In this document: positions 27,724 through 35,775 of the stretch, one piece after another
Layout: every line of letters begins with the position of its first letter
Numbering within the stretch: position 1 is the first letter of the stretch
Made by a program: the position numbers and the translations under genes
Source of the DNA: Hydrogenophaga sp. A37
GTDB taxonomy: Bacteria > Pseudomonadota > Gammaproteobacteria > Burkholderiales > Burkholderiaceae_C
NCBI RefSeq assembly: GCF_002001205.1
Contig: NZ_MUNZ01000077.1
Span: 1-64,000 of the forward strand
Direction: 5' to 3'
Length of the DNA: 64,000 nt
The notes under the pieces: generated by a model
What the model saw: only the letters and a program-made list of their open reading frames with translations
Told to the model about the DNA's origin: nothing
Database searches by the model: none

Positions 27724-29039
27724 CGCCCCCGGTACCCCCGGATGTGGCCGCGAACGAAGTCGACGTGCTGGCGCAGGATGTACCAGCGCTGGGCGAGTTC
27801 TGGGGGCAGCTTCACCGATGCAATGGCGTCTTCGATGTGGCGCAGGCGTGCGTTGATGCGGCTGAGTTCGATGCCGCCGACGTTGAGGGTGCTGGACGCC
27901 AGGTCGTTCTCGATGAACTTGAGCTCACCGTACCAGCGCGACACCCGGCTTTCCAGGCGCCAGCGCACCCAGGCCGGGACCAGGCGGAACAGCAGGGCGG
28001 TGACCAGGGCCAGCGGCAGGCCGATGACAAGCAGCCGCTGCAGCACCTGTGCCCACCAGAAAGGCAACACAGCCTCCAGGCCGCTCAGCCCGCGCGCCAG
28101 CACCATGCGGGCCTCGGGGGCGGTGGGGAAGTCGCTGAAACGCAGCGCCGGGTACTCGCCAGCGCGGTGGAAGGCGCCGGCCTCGCGGTGCACCTCCAGC
28201 GCGACGGCGGTCGCCATGCGCTTGAGTGCGGGGTCCAGGTCCTGGCGCACCAGCAGGTGCGTTGGTGTGGTCAACGCCGGCGTGTCGGTCGGCGGTTGGT
28301 GGGTGCCGAGGGCGTCTTGCGGCAGCAGGCGGTTTTCCAGGTAGTTGTTGCGCTCGGCGATGGCCACCGTGCGCTGGAGGGTGGCGAGCTGCACGCCGGG
28401 CGCGGTGAGCAGCGCGGCGACGCCCGGCGCGCTGGGCGCCGCCACCATGAACACCGCGTCCACCGTCTGTTTTTGCAGGGCGTCGCGCGCGGCCAGGCCG
28501 CTGAGGTCTGACAGGGACACCGTCTCGGGCGACACGCGCACTTGCTCCAGCAGGCGGCGAAGCATGGCGCGGTGGCCACTGCCCTCGGGTCCAGCCGCGA
28601 CCCGCAGACCGGTCAGCTGCATCAGCGAGGTCAATGGCGCATCCCGGCTGAACAGCCACAACACTTCGATGTCCACGCTGGCCAGCGTCTGCACCGCAGC
28701 CATGTCTTTGGGGTCACCGGACGAGGACGACCAGCCAAAGCCGCCCTGGACGAACGCCAGATCGGCCAGGGGTGGGCTTGACTGCAGGCGCTTGAGGTTG
28801 TCGGCCGAACCCGGGGACTCCAGAACGGTCAGTTCGATGCCACGCCGCGAGAACGCCTCCGCGTAGCGCGCGGCGTGGCGCTGGTAGGCACCGTCGGCCT
28901 GTCCGGTGCTGATGGTCAGGCGCGCGGGCGGCATCGGGTAGAGCCACCACCAGGCCATGACGCCCAACGCCACCGCCACCAATGCCAGCGGCAAGCGGAT
29001 CAAGATCCAGCGATGTCGGTAGAGCGAGGCAGAGGTCAT
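27720..29039 (-). CDS. Membrane-anchored TAXI-type TRAP substrate-binding protein (paralogue B)
   Basis: A 439-residue paralogue of the preceding protein with the same architecture: an N-terminal membrane helix (about 12-34), a binding domain beginning Leu-Thr-Ile-Ser-Thr-Gly-Gln-Ala-Asp-Gly-Ala-Tyr, a second helix near 335-355, and a C-terminal tail with Trp-Tyr-Gly-Glu-Leu-Lys-Phe-Ile-Glu-Asn. The two genes are translationally coupled, so the products probably act together. Overall identity looks moderate, so this is an old duplication. No transporter membrane subunit lies nearby. Confidence 0.8.
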   Translation of the reverse strand: MTSASLYRHRWILIRLPLALVAVALGVMAWWWLYPMPPARLTISTGQADGAYQRHAARYAEAFSRRGIELTVLESPGSADNLKRLQSSPPLADLAFVQGGFGWSSSSGDPKDMAAVQTLASVDIEVLWLFSRDAPLTSLMQLTGLRVAAGPEGSGHRAMLRRLLEQVRVSPETVSLSDLSGLAARDALQKQTVDAVFMVAAPSAPGVAALLTAPGVQLATLQRTVAIAERNNYLENRLLPQDALGTHQPPTDTPALTTPTHLLVRQDLDPALKRMATAVALEVHREAGAFHRAGEYPALRFSDFPTAPEARMVLARGLSGLEAVLPFWWAQVLQRLLVIGLPLALVTALLFRLVPAWVRWRLESRVSRWYGELKFIENDLASSTLNVGGIELSRINARLRHIEDAIASVKLPPELAQRWYILRQHVDFVRGHIRGYRGR

Positions 29040-29143
29040 GGGTTTGTGCTGACAACCTCACCAGCATAGGGGGTTTGTGTTTTTTTGCAATGCGCGAACA
29101 GAACCCATGTTGTGGGCCGCCGCCTCGGGTGAAGGCCGAAAAA

Positions 29144-29163
29144 AAGCCGCCCGAAGGCGGCTT
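29144..29163 (-). terminator. Rho-independent terminator of the ETF-QO gene
   Basis: AAGCCGCC-CGAA-GGCGGCTT is a perfect 8-bp stem with a GNRA-like tetraloop, flanked by A and T runs on both sides. It lies 20 bp after the minus-strand stop at 29183. Confidence 0.85.
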
Positions 29164-29182
29164 TTGTGACCCAAGACCGGTT

Positions 29183-30865
29183 TCACATGCCCGCGTAATT
29201 GGGTCCGCCACCGCCCTCGGGCGTGACCCAGACGATGTTCTGCGTCGGGTCCTTGATGTCGCAGGTCTTGCAGTGCACGCAGTTCTGCGCGTTGATCACC
29301 AACTGATCGGCCCCGTCCTTGTTCACGAACTCGTACACGCCGGCCGGGCAGTAACGGCTCTCGGGGCCAGCGTACTTCGCCAGGTTGATCTGCACGGGCA
29401 CGCTCGCGTCCTTCAGCGTCAGGTGGGCGGGTTGCTGCTCTTCGTGGTTGGTGTTGCTGACGAACACGCTGCTCAAGCGGTCGAAGGTGATCACGCCGTC
29501 GGGCTTGGGGTAGGTGATCTTCGGCATCTCGGCGGCCGGGCGCAGCTTGGTGTGGTCCTTCACCGTGTTGTGCAGCGTCCAGGGCGGGTTGCTCACCCCC
29601 ACCTTGGGCAGGAACCAGTGTTCGACGCCGGTCATGAGCTTGCCCACGAGCGGGCTCTTCTTGAACCAGTTCTTGAAGTTGCGATAGGTCCAGAGTTCCT
29701 CGTGCAGCCAGCTCTTCTTGAAGCCATCGGGGAAGGCGCTCAGCTCGTCGCTGCTGCGGCCGGCGGCCACCGCCTCGAAGGCGGCCTCGGCGCACAACAT
29801 GCCGCTCTTGATGGCCGCGTGGCTGCCCTTGATGCGCGCGGCGTTCAGGAAACCCGCATTGCAGCCGACCAGCGCCCCACCCGGGAACACCAGCTTGGGC
29901 AAGGCTTGCGGCGTGCCGTTGTTCAGGGCGCGGGCGCCGTAGCCCAGGCGCTTGCCGCCTTCGATGTGGGCCTTGATGCTGGGGTGGGTCTTCCAGCGCT
30001 GCATCTCTTCGAACGGGCTCATCCAGGGGTTCTGGTAGTCCAGACCCACGACCAGACCCAGCGTGACCTTGTTGCCTTCGAGGTGGTAGAGGAAGCCGCC
30101 ACCGAAGGTGTCGTCGTTCATGGGCCAGCCAGCGGTGTGCACCACCTGGCCCGGCTTGGCTTTGTCGGCCGGCACTTCCCAGAGTTCCTTGATGCCGATG
30201 GCGAAGGTTTGCGCGTCGGTGCCTTCGTCCAGCTTGAACTTGGCGATGAGTTGCTTGCCCAGGTGGCCGCGTGCGCCTTCGGCGAACACGGTGTATTTGG
30301 CGTGCAGCTCCATGCCGATCTGGAAGCTCTCCATTGGCTCGCCGTCTTTGCCCACGCCCTGGTTGCCGGTGGCGACACCTTTGACCGATCCGTCGGCGTT
30401 GTAGAGCACCTCGGCAGCGCTGAAGCCGGGGAAGATTTCCACGCCCAGGGCTTCGGCCTGTTCACCGAGCCACTTGGTCACAGCACCCAGGCTGATGACG
30501 TAACAGCCGTGGTTGTCGAAGTTGCGCGGCATCAGCCAGTCGGGCGTGCGGGTGGCACCGGTCTCCGAGAGCACCAGCAGGTCGTCGCCCGTCACGGGCT
30601 GGTTCAGCGGGGCACCGAGTTCCTTCCAGTTGGGGAAGAGTTCGGTGAGGGCCTTGGGGTCCATGACCGCACCCGAGAGGATGTGGGCGCCAGGCTCGGA
30701 GCCCTTCTCCAGCACGCAGACGTTGATCTCGCTGCCTTTCTCGGCGGCGAGCTGCTTCAGGCGGATGGCGGTGGACAGGCCGGCGGGGCCTCCGCCGACG
30801 ATCACCACGTCGTATTCCATCGCTTCGCGTGGACCGTAGGTGCTCAAGATTTCTTCGGGGCTCAT
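29183..30865 (-). CDS. etfD: Electron transfer flavoprotein-ubiquinone oxidoreductase
   Basis: This membrane-associated enzyme moves electrons from ETF to ubiquinone during beta-oxidation and amino-acid breakdown. The 560-residue product has an N-terminal FAD-binding Val-Gly-Gly-Gly-Pro-Ala-Gly motif (about residues 24-30) and a C-terminal 4Fe-4S ferredoxin domain with Cys-Val-His-Cys-Lys-Thr-Cys plus a preceding Cys-Pro. ATG 30865 has AGAGGAAG upstream; the 52-codon upstream extension is rejected. It is divergent from the SDR gene, and etfA/etfB are not in the window. Confidence 0.96.
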   Translation of the reverse strand: MSPEEILSTYGPREAMEYDVVIVGGGPAGLSTAIRLKQLAAEKGSEINVCVLEKGSEPGAHILSGAVMDPKALTELFPNWKELGAPLNQPVTGDDLLVLSETGATRTPDWLMPRNFDNHGCYVISLGAVTKWLGEQAEALGVEIFPGFSAAEVLYNADGSVKGVATGNQGVGKDGEPMESFQIGMELHAKYTVFAEGARGHLGKQLIAKFKLDEGTDAQTFAIGIKELWEVPADKAKPGQVVHTAGWPMNDDTFGGGFLYHLEGNKVTLGLVVGLDYQNPWMSPFEEMQRWKTHPSIKAHIEGGKRLGYGARALNNGTPQALPKLVFPGGALVGCNAGFLNAARIKGSHAAIKSGMLCAEAAFEAVAAGRSSDELSAFPDGFKKSWLHEELWTYRNFKNWFKKSPLVGKLMTGVEHWFLPKVGVSNPPWTLHNTVKDHTKLRPAAEMPKITYPKPDGVITFDRLSSVFVSNTNHEEQQPAHLTLKDASVPVQINLAKYAGPESRYCPAGVYEFVNKDGADQLVINAQNCVHCKTCDIKDPTQNIVWVTPEGGGGPNYAGM

Positions 30866-31014
30866 GGTGGGCTGGCTTCCTCTTGTGTGGGGTGGTCCGC
30901 CCGGGGGCGGGCCTGTCGTGGGCGTGACGGATTCTAGTGGCCGATGGCGCACAATGTTTGTCACCTGCGCCGCCCCCGGTGGCGTCCCCATCGTCTTTTG
31001 AGGAGGTTCTCTAA

Positions 31015-31797
31015 ATGGCATACAGCCTTGACCTTTCGGGTCGTGTGGCCCTGATCACCGGTGCGTCGGGCGGCCTGGGCGAGCAATTTGCCAAGACCCT
31101 GGCCCAGGCGGGTGCGGCCGTCGTGCTGGCCAGCCGCCGAACCGACCGCCTGATGGCGCTGCGTGCCCACATCGAAGCCGATGGCGGCGACGCGCACGTG
31201 GTGGCCATGGACGTGACCGATCTTGCGTCGATCAAGGCGGCGGTGGCACATGCCGAGACCGAGGTCGGCGTGATCGACATCCTGGTCAACAACTCGGGCG
31301 TGAGCACGACCCAGCGCCTGCAGGATGTGACCGAAGAAGACTACGACTTCGTCTTCGACACCAACACCAAAGGCGCCTTCTTCGTGGCCCAGGAAGTGGC
31401 CAAGCGCATGCTGGCGCGGGCCAAAGGTGCGGCACCGGGCACCTATGTAGGAGGGCGCATCATCAACATCGCGTCCATGGCCGGGCTCAAGGTGTTGCCG
31501 CAGATCGGCGTGTATTGCATGAGCAAGGCCGCCGTGGTGCAGATGACCAAGGCCATGGCGGTGGAGTGGGGCAAGTACGGCATCAACGTCAACGCCATCT
31601 GCCCGGGCTACATCGACACCGAAATCAACCACCACCACTGGCAGACCGAGCAGGGCCAGAAACTCATCAACATGCTGCCGCGCAAGCGCGTGGGGCAGCC
31701 GGCCGACCTGGACGCGATCCTGGTCATGTTGGCCAGCAATGAGAGCCACTTCGTGAACGGCGCGGTCATTGCAGCGGATGACGGCTTCGGCGTCTGA
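31015..31797 (+). CDS. Short-chain dehydrogenase/reductase (3-oxoacyl-ACP or 3-hydroxyacyl-CoA type)
   Basis: A 260-residue classical SDR with cofactor motif Thr-Gly-Ala-Ser-Gly-Gly-Leu-Gly (15-22), Asn-Asn-Ser-Gly, and a catalytic Ser154-Tyr167-Lys171 triad. Two Arg after beta-2 (Ser-Arg-Arg) favour NADP(H). A strong AGGAGG lies 8 nt before ATG 31015. Next to ETF-QO and a thioesterase it fits acyl-CoA metabolism, but the exact substrate cannot be read from sequence. Confidence 0.9.
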   Translation: MAYSLDLSGRVALITGASGGLGEQFAKTLAQAGAAVVLASRRTDRLMALRAHIEADGGDAHVVAMDVTDLASIKAAVAHAETEVGVIDILVNNSGVSTTQRLQDVTEEDYDFVFDTNTKGAFFVAQEVAKRMLARAKGAAPGTYVGGRIINIASMAGLKVLPQIGVYCMSKAAVVQMTKAMAVEWGKYGINVNAICPGYIDTEINHHHWQTEQGQKLINMLPRKRVGQPADLDAILVMLASNESHFVNGAVIAADDGFGV

Positions 31798-31890
31798 ACA
31801 TGGCCCACCCCTGCGCCGCGCTGCGCGCGTCACCCCCTCAAGGGGGCAACACCTGCGGCCTGGCAGAGCCAGTTCCGCGGTGTTCCCGGA
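31798..31890 (+). repeat. Stop-anchored GC-rich repeat, copy 5 (SDR-EamA gap)
   Basis: It starts directly after the SDR TGA with ACATGGCCCACCCCTGCGCC, then a CGCGCTGCGCGCG core, CACCCCCTCAAGGGGGC and a GGCCTGGCAGAGCCAGTTCC arm. It fills the gap up to the next start codon. Confidence 0.7.
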
Positions 31891-31893
31891 GAT

Positions 31894-32874
31894 GTGTTTT
31901 CTCTCGCTGCCGTGTTGACCACTGAGGCGGCGTCCGAAACCAAAGGACTGCCACCCGGCATGGCCGTGGGCATCGCGGCCGGACTGGGTGCGGGGGCGTT
32001 CTGGGGCACGACCTTTGTCGCGCCGCTGGTGGCGCCAGGATTCTCGTCGGAGGACTACACAGCCGGGCGCTTCATCGCCTGCGGTCTGTTTTCACTGGTG
32101 TGGATGCTGTGGCAGACGCTGCTGAGCTCACCGACAGCCCGTGCCGGCTTGTGGCCCGATGCGGCGCAGTCGGGGGCGGCGCTCGGGCTCAGCGTGCTGG
32201 GCTACACCGGTTACTACCTGCTGTTGGTCTACGGCATCGCGGACGCCGGGGCGGCGTTGCCGGCGCTGATCATTGGCACGCTGCCGGTCTGGATGATGCT
32301 GCTGGGCAAGCCCGACCACCTGCGCTGGGCGGCGCTGCTGCCCGGGCTGGTGCTGACCGCGGCGGGCATGGCGCTGATGATGGACGCCACCTCGGATGCG
32401 GTGGGTGAGACGGGGGCGGGCCATCTGTGGCGCGGCGTGTTGCTCGCGGTCGGCGCCATGCTCAGCTGGCTGGCTTTCGGCATGCTCAATGCCCGCTGGA
32501 TCCGCCGCCACCCCGAGGTCAAGTCCACCGCCTGGGCCAACTGGCTGGGGCTCGCGGCGGGTCTGGGCGGGCTGCTGCTCTGGCTGGGCTGGGGCACCGC
32601 TTGGCATGAACTGGTGTCGCGGCCGGGCCTCGGCGCTTTTGTCTTCGTCTGCGCCTTCACCGGCATCGGTTCGGCTTGGATCGCGTCGGTGATGTGGAAC
32701 GTGGCGAGCCGCCGCCTGAGCACCAGCCTGGCGGGCCAGCTTGTGGTGAGCGAAACCGTCTTTGCCTTGATTTACGCTTTTGTGTGGAGCGGCGACTGGC
32801 CGGCAACCGCTCAGCTGCTGGCTTGTGTGCTGTTCGTGGCCGGCATCCTGGCTTCGATTCGCGCCCACCGATGA
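31894..32874 (+). CDS. EamA/DMT-family transporter
   Basis: An integral membrane protein with about ten hydrophobic helices in two EamA repeats (about 25-160 and 175-325), of the drug/metabolite exporter superfamily. The GTG start at 31894 gives 326 residues and follows GGAGA closely. ATG 31960 (304 residues) is also plausible because it begins just before the first helix. The repeat upstream replaces any normal leader. Substrate unknown. Confidence 0.8.
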   Translation: MFSLAAVLTTEAASETKGLPPGMAVGIAAGLGAGAFWGTTFVAPLVAPGFSSEDYTAGRFIACGLFSLVWMLWQTLLSSPTARAGLWPDAAQSGAALGLSVLGYTGYYLLLVYGIADAGAALPALIIGTLPVWMMLLGKPDHLRWAALLPGLVLTAAGMALMMDATSDAVGETGAGHLWRGVLLAVGAMLSWLAFGMLNARWIRRHPEVKSTAWANWLGLAAGLGGLLLWLGWGTAWHELVSRPGLGAFVFVCAFTGIGSAWIASVMWNVASRRLSTSLAGQLVVSETVFALIYAFVWSGDWPATAQLLACVLFVAGILASIRAHR

Positions 32875-32945
32875 AAAGCCCCACGCTCCGCCGCTTCGCG
32901 GGTCGCTGCCCCCAAGGGGCGCGTTTTTTCTTGGGGCGGCCCGGC
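32875..32945 (+). repeat. Stop-anchored GC-rich repeat, copy 6
   Basis: It starts after the EamA TGA with AAAGCCCCACGCTCCGCCGC, then TTCGCGGGTCGCTGCCCCCA and AGGGGCGCG, and ends in a GGGGCGGCCCGG arm. It is the same variant as the copy at 33423-33509. Confidence 0.65.
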
Positions 32946-32966
32946 GAAAAAACTGAAGGAACCCTG

Positions 32967-33419
32967 ATGAAACTCGAACTGCCTGACGACAAAACACTGG
33001 TGCATTCCATCGTGGTGCCCATCCGCTGGGGCGACATGGACGCGATGGGCCATGTCAACAACACGATCTATTTCCGCTACATGGAGATCGCGCGCCTGGA
33101 CTGGTTCTTCGGCATGGGGCTGCCGGCCGATCCAAAAGGCGAAGGGCCGGTGATCGTCAACGCCTTCTGCAACTTCATCCGGCAGTTGGAGTTCCCGGGC
33201 GATGTGCTGGTGCGCACCTATGCGGGGACGATGGGCAAGACCTCGTTCGACACCTTCCACGAGATGTCGCGCGTCGACGACCCGGAGACGGTGTACGCCA
33301 ATGGCGGCGCGACCATTGTCTGGGTGGATTTCCCCAGGCAGAAATCGGTGCCCATGTCCGATCAGGCTCGGGCGCTGATCGAGACGGCCGGCGGGCCGCC
33401 CAGGCTCACCAAAGGCTGA
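32967..33419 (+). CDS. Hotdog-fold acyl-CoA thioesterase (4HBT family)
   Basis: A 150-residue hotdog protein. The active-site motif Asp-Met-Asp-Ala-Met-Gly-His-Val-Asn-Asn (residues 23-32) with Asp25 as likely nucleophile or base matches 4-hydroxybenzoyl-CoA and YbgC-type thioesterases. ATG 32967 is preceded by GAAGGA. A longer frame running back through the repeat is a shadow. It probably hydrolyses acyl-CoAs made by neighbouring acyl-CoA metabolism. Confidence 0.9.
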   Translation: MKLELPDDKTLVHSIVVPIRWGDMDAMGHVNNTIYFRYMEIARLDWFFGMGLPADPKGEGPVIVNAFCNFIRQLEFPGDVLVRTYAGTMGKTSFDTFHEMSRVDDPETVYANGGATIVWVDFPRQKSVPMSDQARALIETAGGPPRLTKG

Positions 33420-33422
33420 GCA

Positions 33423-33509
33423 GGCGATCGGCGCCGGGCCGCCCCAAGCCGGAGCAACCCCCATGGGGGGCAGCGACCCGCGCAGCGGCGGAGCATGGGG
33501 GCCCTTCCC
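33423..33509 (-). repeat. Stop-anchored GC-rich repeat, copy 7
   Basis: Read on the minus strand it starts after the TGA at 33510-33512 and contains CCATGCTCCGCCGCTGCGCG, then GGTCGCTGCCCCCCATGGGG and CTTGGGGCGGCCCGGCGCC. It fills the gap between two convergent genes, oriented with the minus-strand gene. Confidence 0.65.
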
Positions 33510-34103
33510 TCACTTCTGTTTCGGCACCCGACCCATCAGGTAGAACTCGGGATTCGGCATCATCCCGGTGACGTTGGCGACGCGGTTGGAGAGGCCGAAG
33601 AAGGCGGTGATGGCGGCAATGTCCCAGGCGTCTTCGTCGTCGAAACCGTGGGCGTGCAGGGTCTCGAAGTCGGCATCGTCGATGTCGTTTGAAGCCAGGC
33701 AGACCTTCATCGCGAAGTCGAGCATCGCGCGCTGGCGCGGCGTGATATCGGCCTTGCGGTGGTTCACCGCCACCTGGTCGGCCACCAGCGGCTTTTTCTC
33801 ATAGATGCGCAGGATCGCGCCATGCGCGACCACGCAGTACAGGCAGTGGTTGGCCGCGCTGGTGGTGGTGACGATCATTTCGCGGTCGCCTTTGCTCAGG
33901 CCCGAGTGGCGGCCCACGGCCTCCGGTGTCATGAGCGCGTCGTGGTACGCGAAGAAGGCACGCCACTCGGCCGGGCGGCGCGCCAGCCCAAGGAACACAT
34001 TGGGCACGAAGCCTGCTTTCTCCTGCACCTCGAGGATCTTGGCCTTGAGATCGTCGGGCAGGGTGTTCAGATCGGGCAGGGGGTAGCGGGGCGTGTGGCT
34101 CAT
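33510..34103 (-). CDS. Peroxidase-related (AhpD/CMD-like) protein
   Basis: A 197-residue protein of the alkylhydroperoxidase-like core family. The redox motif is Cys87-Leu-Tyr-Cys90 with His94, the AhpD CxxCxxxH pattern, so it may reduce peroxides or disulfides. Length matches the 'uncharacterised peroxidase-related enzyme' group. It is divergent from a second CMD-domain protein at 34170. Confidence 0.85.
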   Translation of the reverse strand: MSHTPRYPLPDLNTLPDDLKAKILEVQEKAGFVPNVFLGLARRPAEWRAFFAYHDALMTPEAVGRHSGLSKGDREMIVTTTSAANHCLYCVVAHGAILRIYEKKPLVADQVAVNHRKADITPRQRAMLDFAMKVCLASNDIDDADFETLHAHGFDDEDAWDIAAITAFFGLSNRVANVTGMMPNPEFYLMGRVPKQK

Positions 34104-34169
34104 GGGGGTCTCCGTTCAGTTTCGTGGAATCTCGCCAGCTTATCCTCGGCCCTTGGACCAATCTGACAC

Positions 34170-34559
34170 ATGGAGCACAGCATGCAGGACGAGCAATATC
34201 ACAAGGGCCTGGCCACCCGCCGCGAGGTGATGGGTGACCCGTTCGTGGACCGCGCGCTGGCCGGCGCCACACCGTTTACCCAGCCCATTCAGGACCACAT
34301 TTCGCGCGCTGCCTGGGGCGACGTGTGGCAGCGCCCCGGCCTGGACCGCAAGACCCGCAGCCTGGTCACCGTGGCCATGCTCACCGCGCTGGGCAAACAG
34401 CACGAACTCAAGGGCCATGTGCGCGGTGCACTCAACAACGGCGCCACCGTCGAGGAAATCCAGGAGGTGCTGCTGCACGCGGCCATCTACTGCGGCATCC
34501 CGACCTCGGTCGAGGCGTTTCGCACCGCTGCTGAAGTGGTGGAACCTCCGGCTATCTGA
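34170..34559 (+). CDS. Carboxymuconolactone decarboxylase-family protein
   Basis: A 129-residue CMD-domain protein close to 4-carboxymuconolactone decarboxylase in length and layout (Arg-Glu-Val-Met-Gly near residue 20, and His-Val-Arg-Gly-Ala followed by a helix ending His-Ala-Ala-Ile-Tyr-Cys-Gly). There is no CxxC, unlike the neighbour, which favours decarboxylase or isomerase chemistry. It sits 28 bp before a Bug receptor, so an aromatic-acid uptake and breakdown link is possible. True PcaC identity cannot be settled because no other pca gene is adjacent. Start 34170 or 34182. Confidence 0.8.
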   Translation: MEHSMQDEQYHKGLATRREVMGDPFVDRALAGATPFTQPIQDHISRAAWGDVWQRPGLDRKTRSLVTVAMLTALGKQHELKGHVRGALNNGATVEEIQEVLLHAAIYCGIPTSVEAFRTAAEVVEPPAI

Positions 34560-34587
34560 TTCTTCTTTTTCATCCATGGAGCTCACC

Positions 34588-35571
34588 ATGACCACGTTCC
34601 GCCGTTCCTTTTTGACCCGCTCTCTCCGCGCTGCGCTGGCCCTCGGCGCTGTCGCCAGCATCGGCCTGGCGCAGGCACAGACCACCACCAAACTCATGGT
34701 GGGCTTCCCCGCCGGTGGCGGCACCGACGCCATCGCCCGCATCCTGGCCGAGCGCCTGCAGGCCGAGTTGGGCGCGCCGGTGGTGGTGGAGAACAAGGCC
34801 GGGGCCGGTGGTCAGTTGGCGGCGCAAGCGCTGAAGGCCGCAGCGCCCGATGGCCACACGCTGTTTCTCAGCCACGACCACAGCATCACCATCCTGCCCA
34901 TGGTCACCAAGAACCCGGGCTACGAGTCGGCCAAGGACTTCGTTCCGGTGGCGGGCTTCGCGACCTTCGTCAACGCGGTCGCGGTCTCGGGCGGCACGCC
35001 GGTCCAGGGCTACAAGGCCTACATCGACTGGGTGCGCCAGCAGGGCGGCAGCAAGGCCACGGTGGGCATTCCCGCGCCGGGCTCGGTGCCGCAATTTCTG
35101 GTGCAGGAAATCGCCAAGAAGAACGGTCTGGACCTGGTCGCCGCACCGTACCGGGGCAGCGCACCCATGATGGCCGACATGCTGGGCAACCAGATCGCGG
35201 CCGGTGTGGCCTCCATCCCCGACTTCATCGAGAACCACAAGGCTGGCAAGCTGCGCGTGGTGGCCGTGATGGGCACGCAGCGCCAGGCCGCCATGCCCGA
35301 GGTGCCGACCTTTGCCGAACTCGGTTTGGCGGGGTTTGAAGAAGTCCCGTATTACGGCATCTTCGCGCCCGCTGGCACACCCAAGGCTGCCATCGACAAA
35401 CTGGGCGCCGCCGTGCAGAAGGCGATCGCCATGCCCGAGGTGAAGGACAAACTCACCGCCATGGGTCTAACCGTGGGCTACATGTCGTCCGAGCAGCTGG
35501 CCGCACGCGAGCGCGCCTACGCCAAGGTCTGGGCCAAGATCATCAAGGACAGCGGCTTTCAGCCGCAGTGA
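34588..35571 (+). CDS. Bug/TctC-family periplasmic binding protein
   Basis: A 327-residue periplasmic receptor with a signal peptide of about 31 residues ending Ala-Gln-Ala-Gln and the family motif Gly-Phe-Pro-Ala-Gly-Gly-Gly-Thr-Asp. ATG 34588 has GGAG seven bases upstream. It is probably co-transcribed with the CMD-family gene. No TctA/TctB genes are present. The ligand is unknown, perhaps a carboxylated aromatic. 35572-35775 holds only a weak CCCCCT/AGGGGG hairpin near 35602-35632. Confidence 0.9.
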   Translation: MTTFRRSFLTRSLRAALALGAVASIGLAQAQTTTKLMVGFPAGGGTDAIARILAERLQAELGAPVVVENKAGAGGQLAAQALKAAAPDGHTLFLSHDHSITILPMVTKNPGYESAKDFVPVAGFATFVNAVAVSGGTPVQGYKAYIDWVRQQGGSKATVGIPAPGSVPQFLVQEIAKKNGLDLVAAPYRGSAPMMADMLGNQIAAGVASIPDFIENHKAGKLRVVAVMGTQRQAAMPEVPTFAELGLAGFEEVPYYGIFAPAGTPKAAIDKLGAAVQKAIAMPEVKDKLTAMGLTVGYMSSEQLAARERAYAKVWAKIIKDSGFQPQ

Positions 35572-35775
35572 ATGTGAAGGGCCGGGATGTCGCCCGACGC
35601 CCCCTACCCAGATAGGGCAAGGGGGCTGCAGTCGGGTGAGTGGTTGAAGCCTGGGTGATGGGTGCACCTGCGTGCGTGAAGGAGTGCTCGCTTTTGCCGG
35701 TTCTGTGGGTCTTCTCGGTAGAAACCCTTTGATCCGCATGGATAGGATCGAAGGCTTCACGAAATTCTCATCACC

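Noticed and set aside
30866-31021. 52-codon N-terminal extension of ETF-QO
   Set aside because: Pro/Gly-rich translation overlapping the SDR promoter; ATG 30865 has a good ribosome site and the normal N-terminus.
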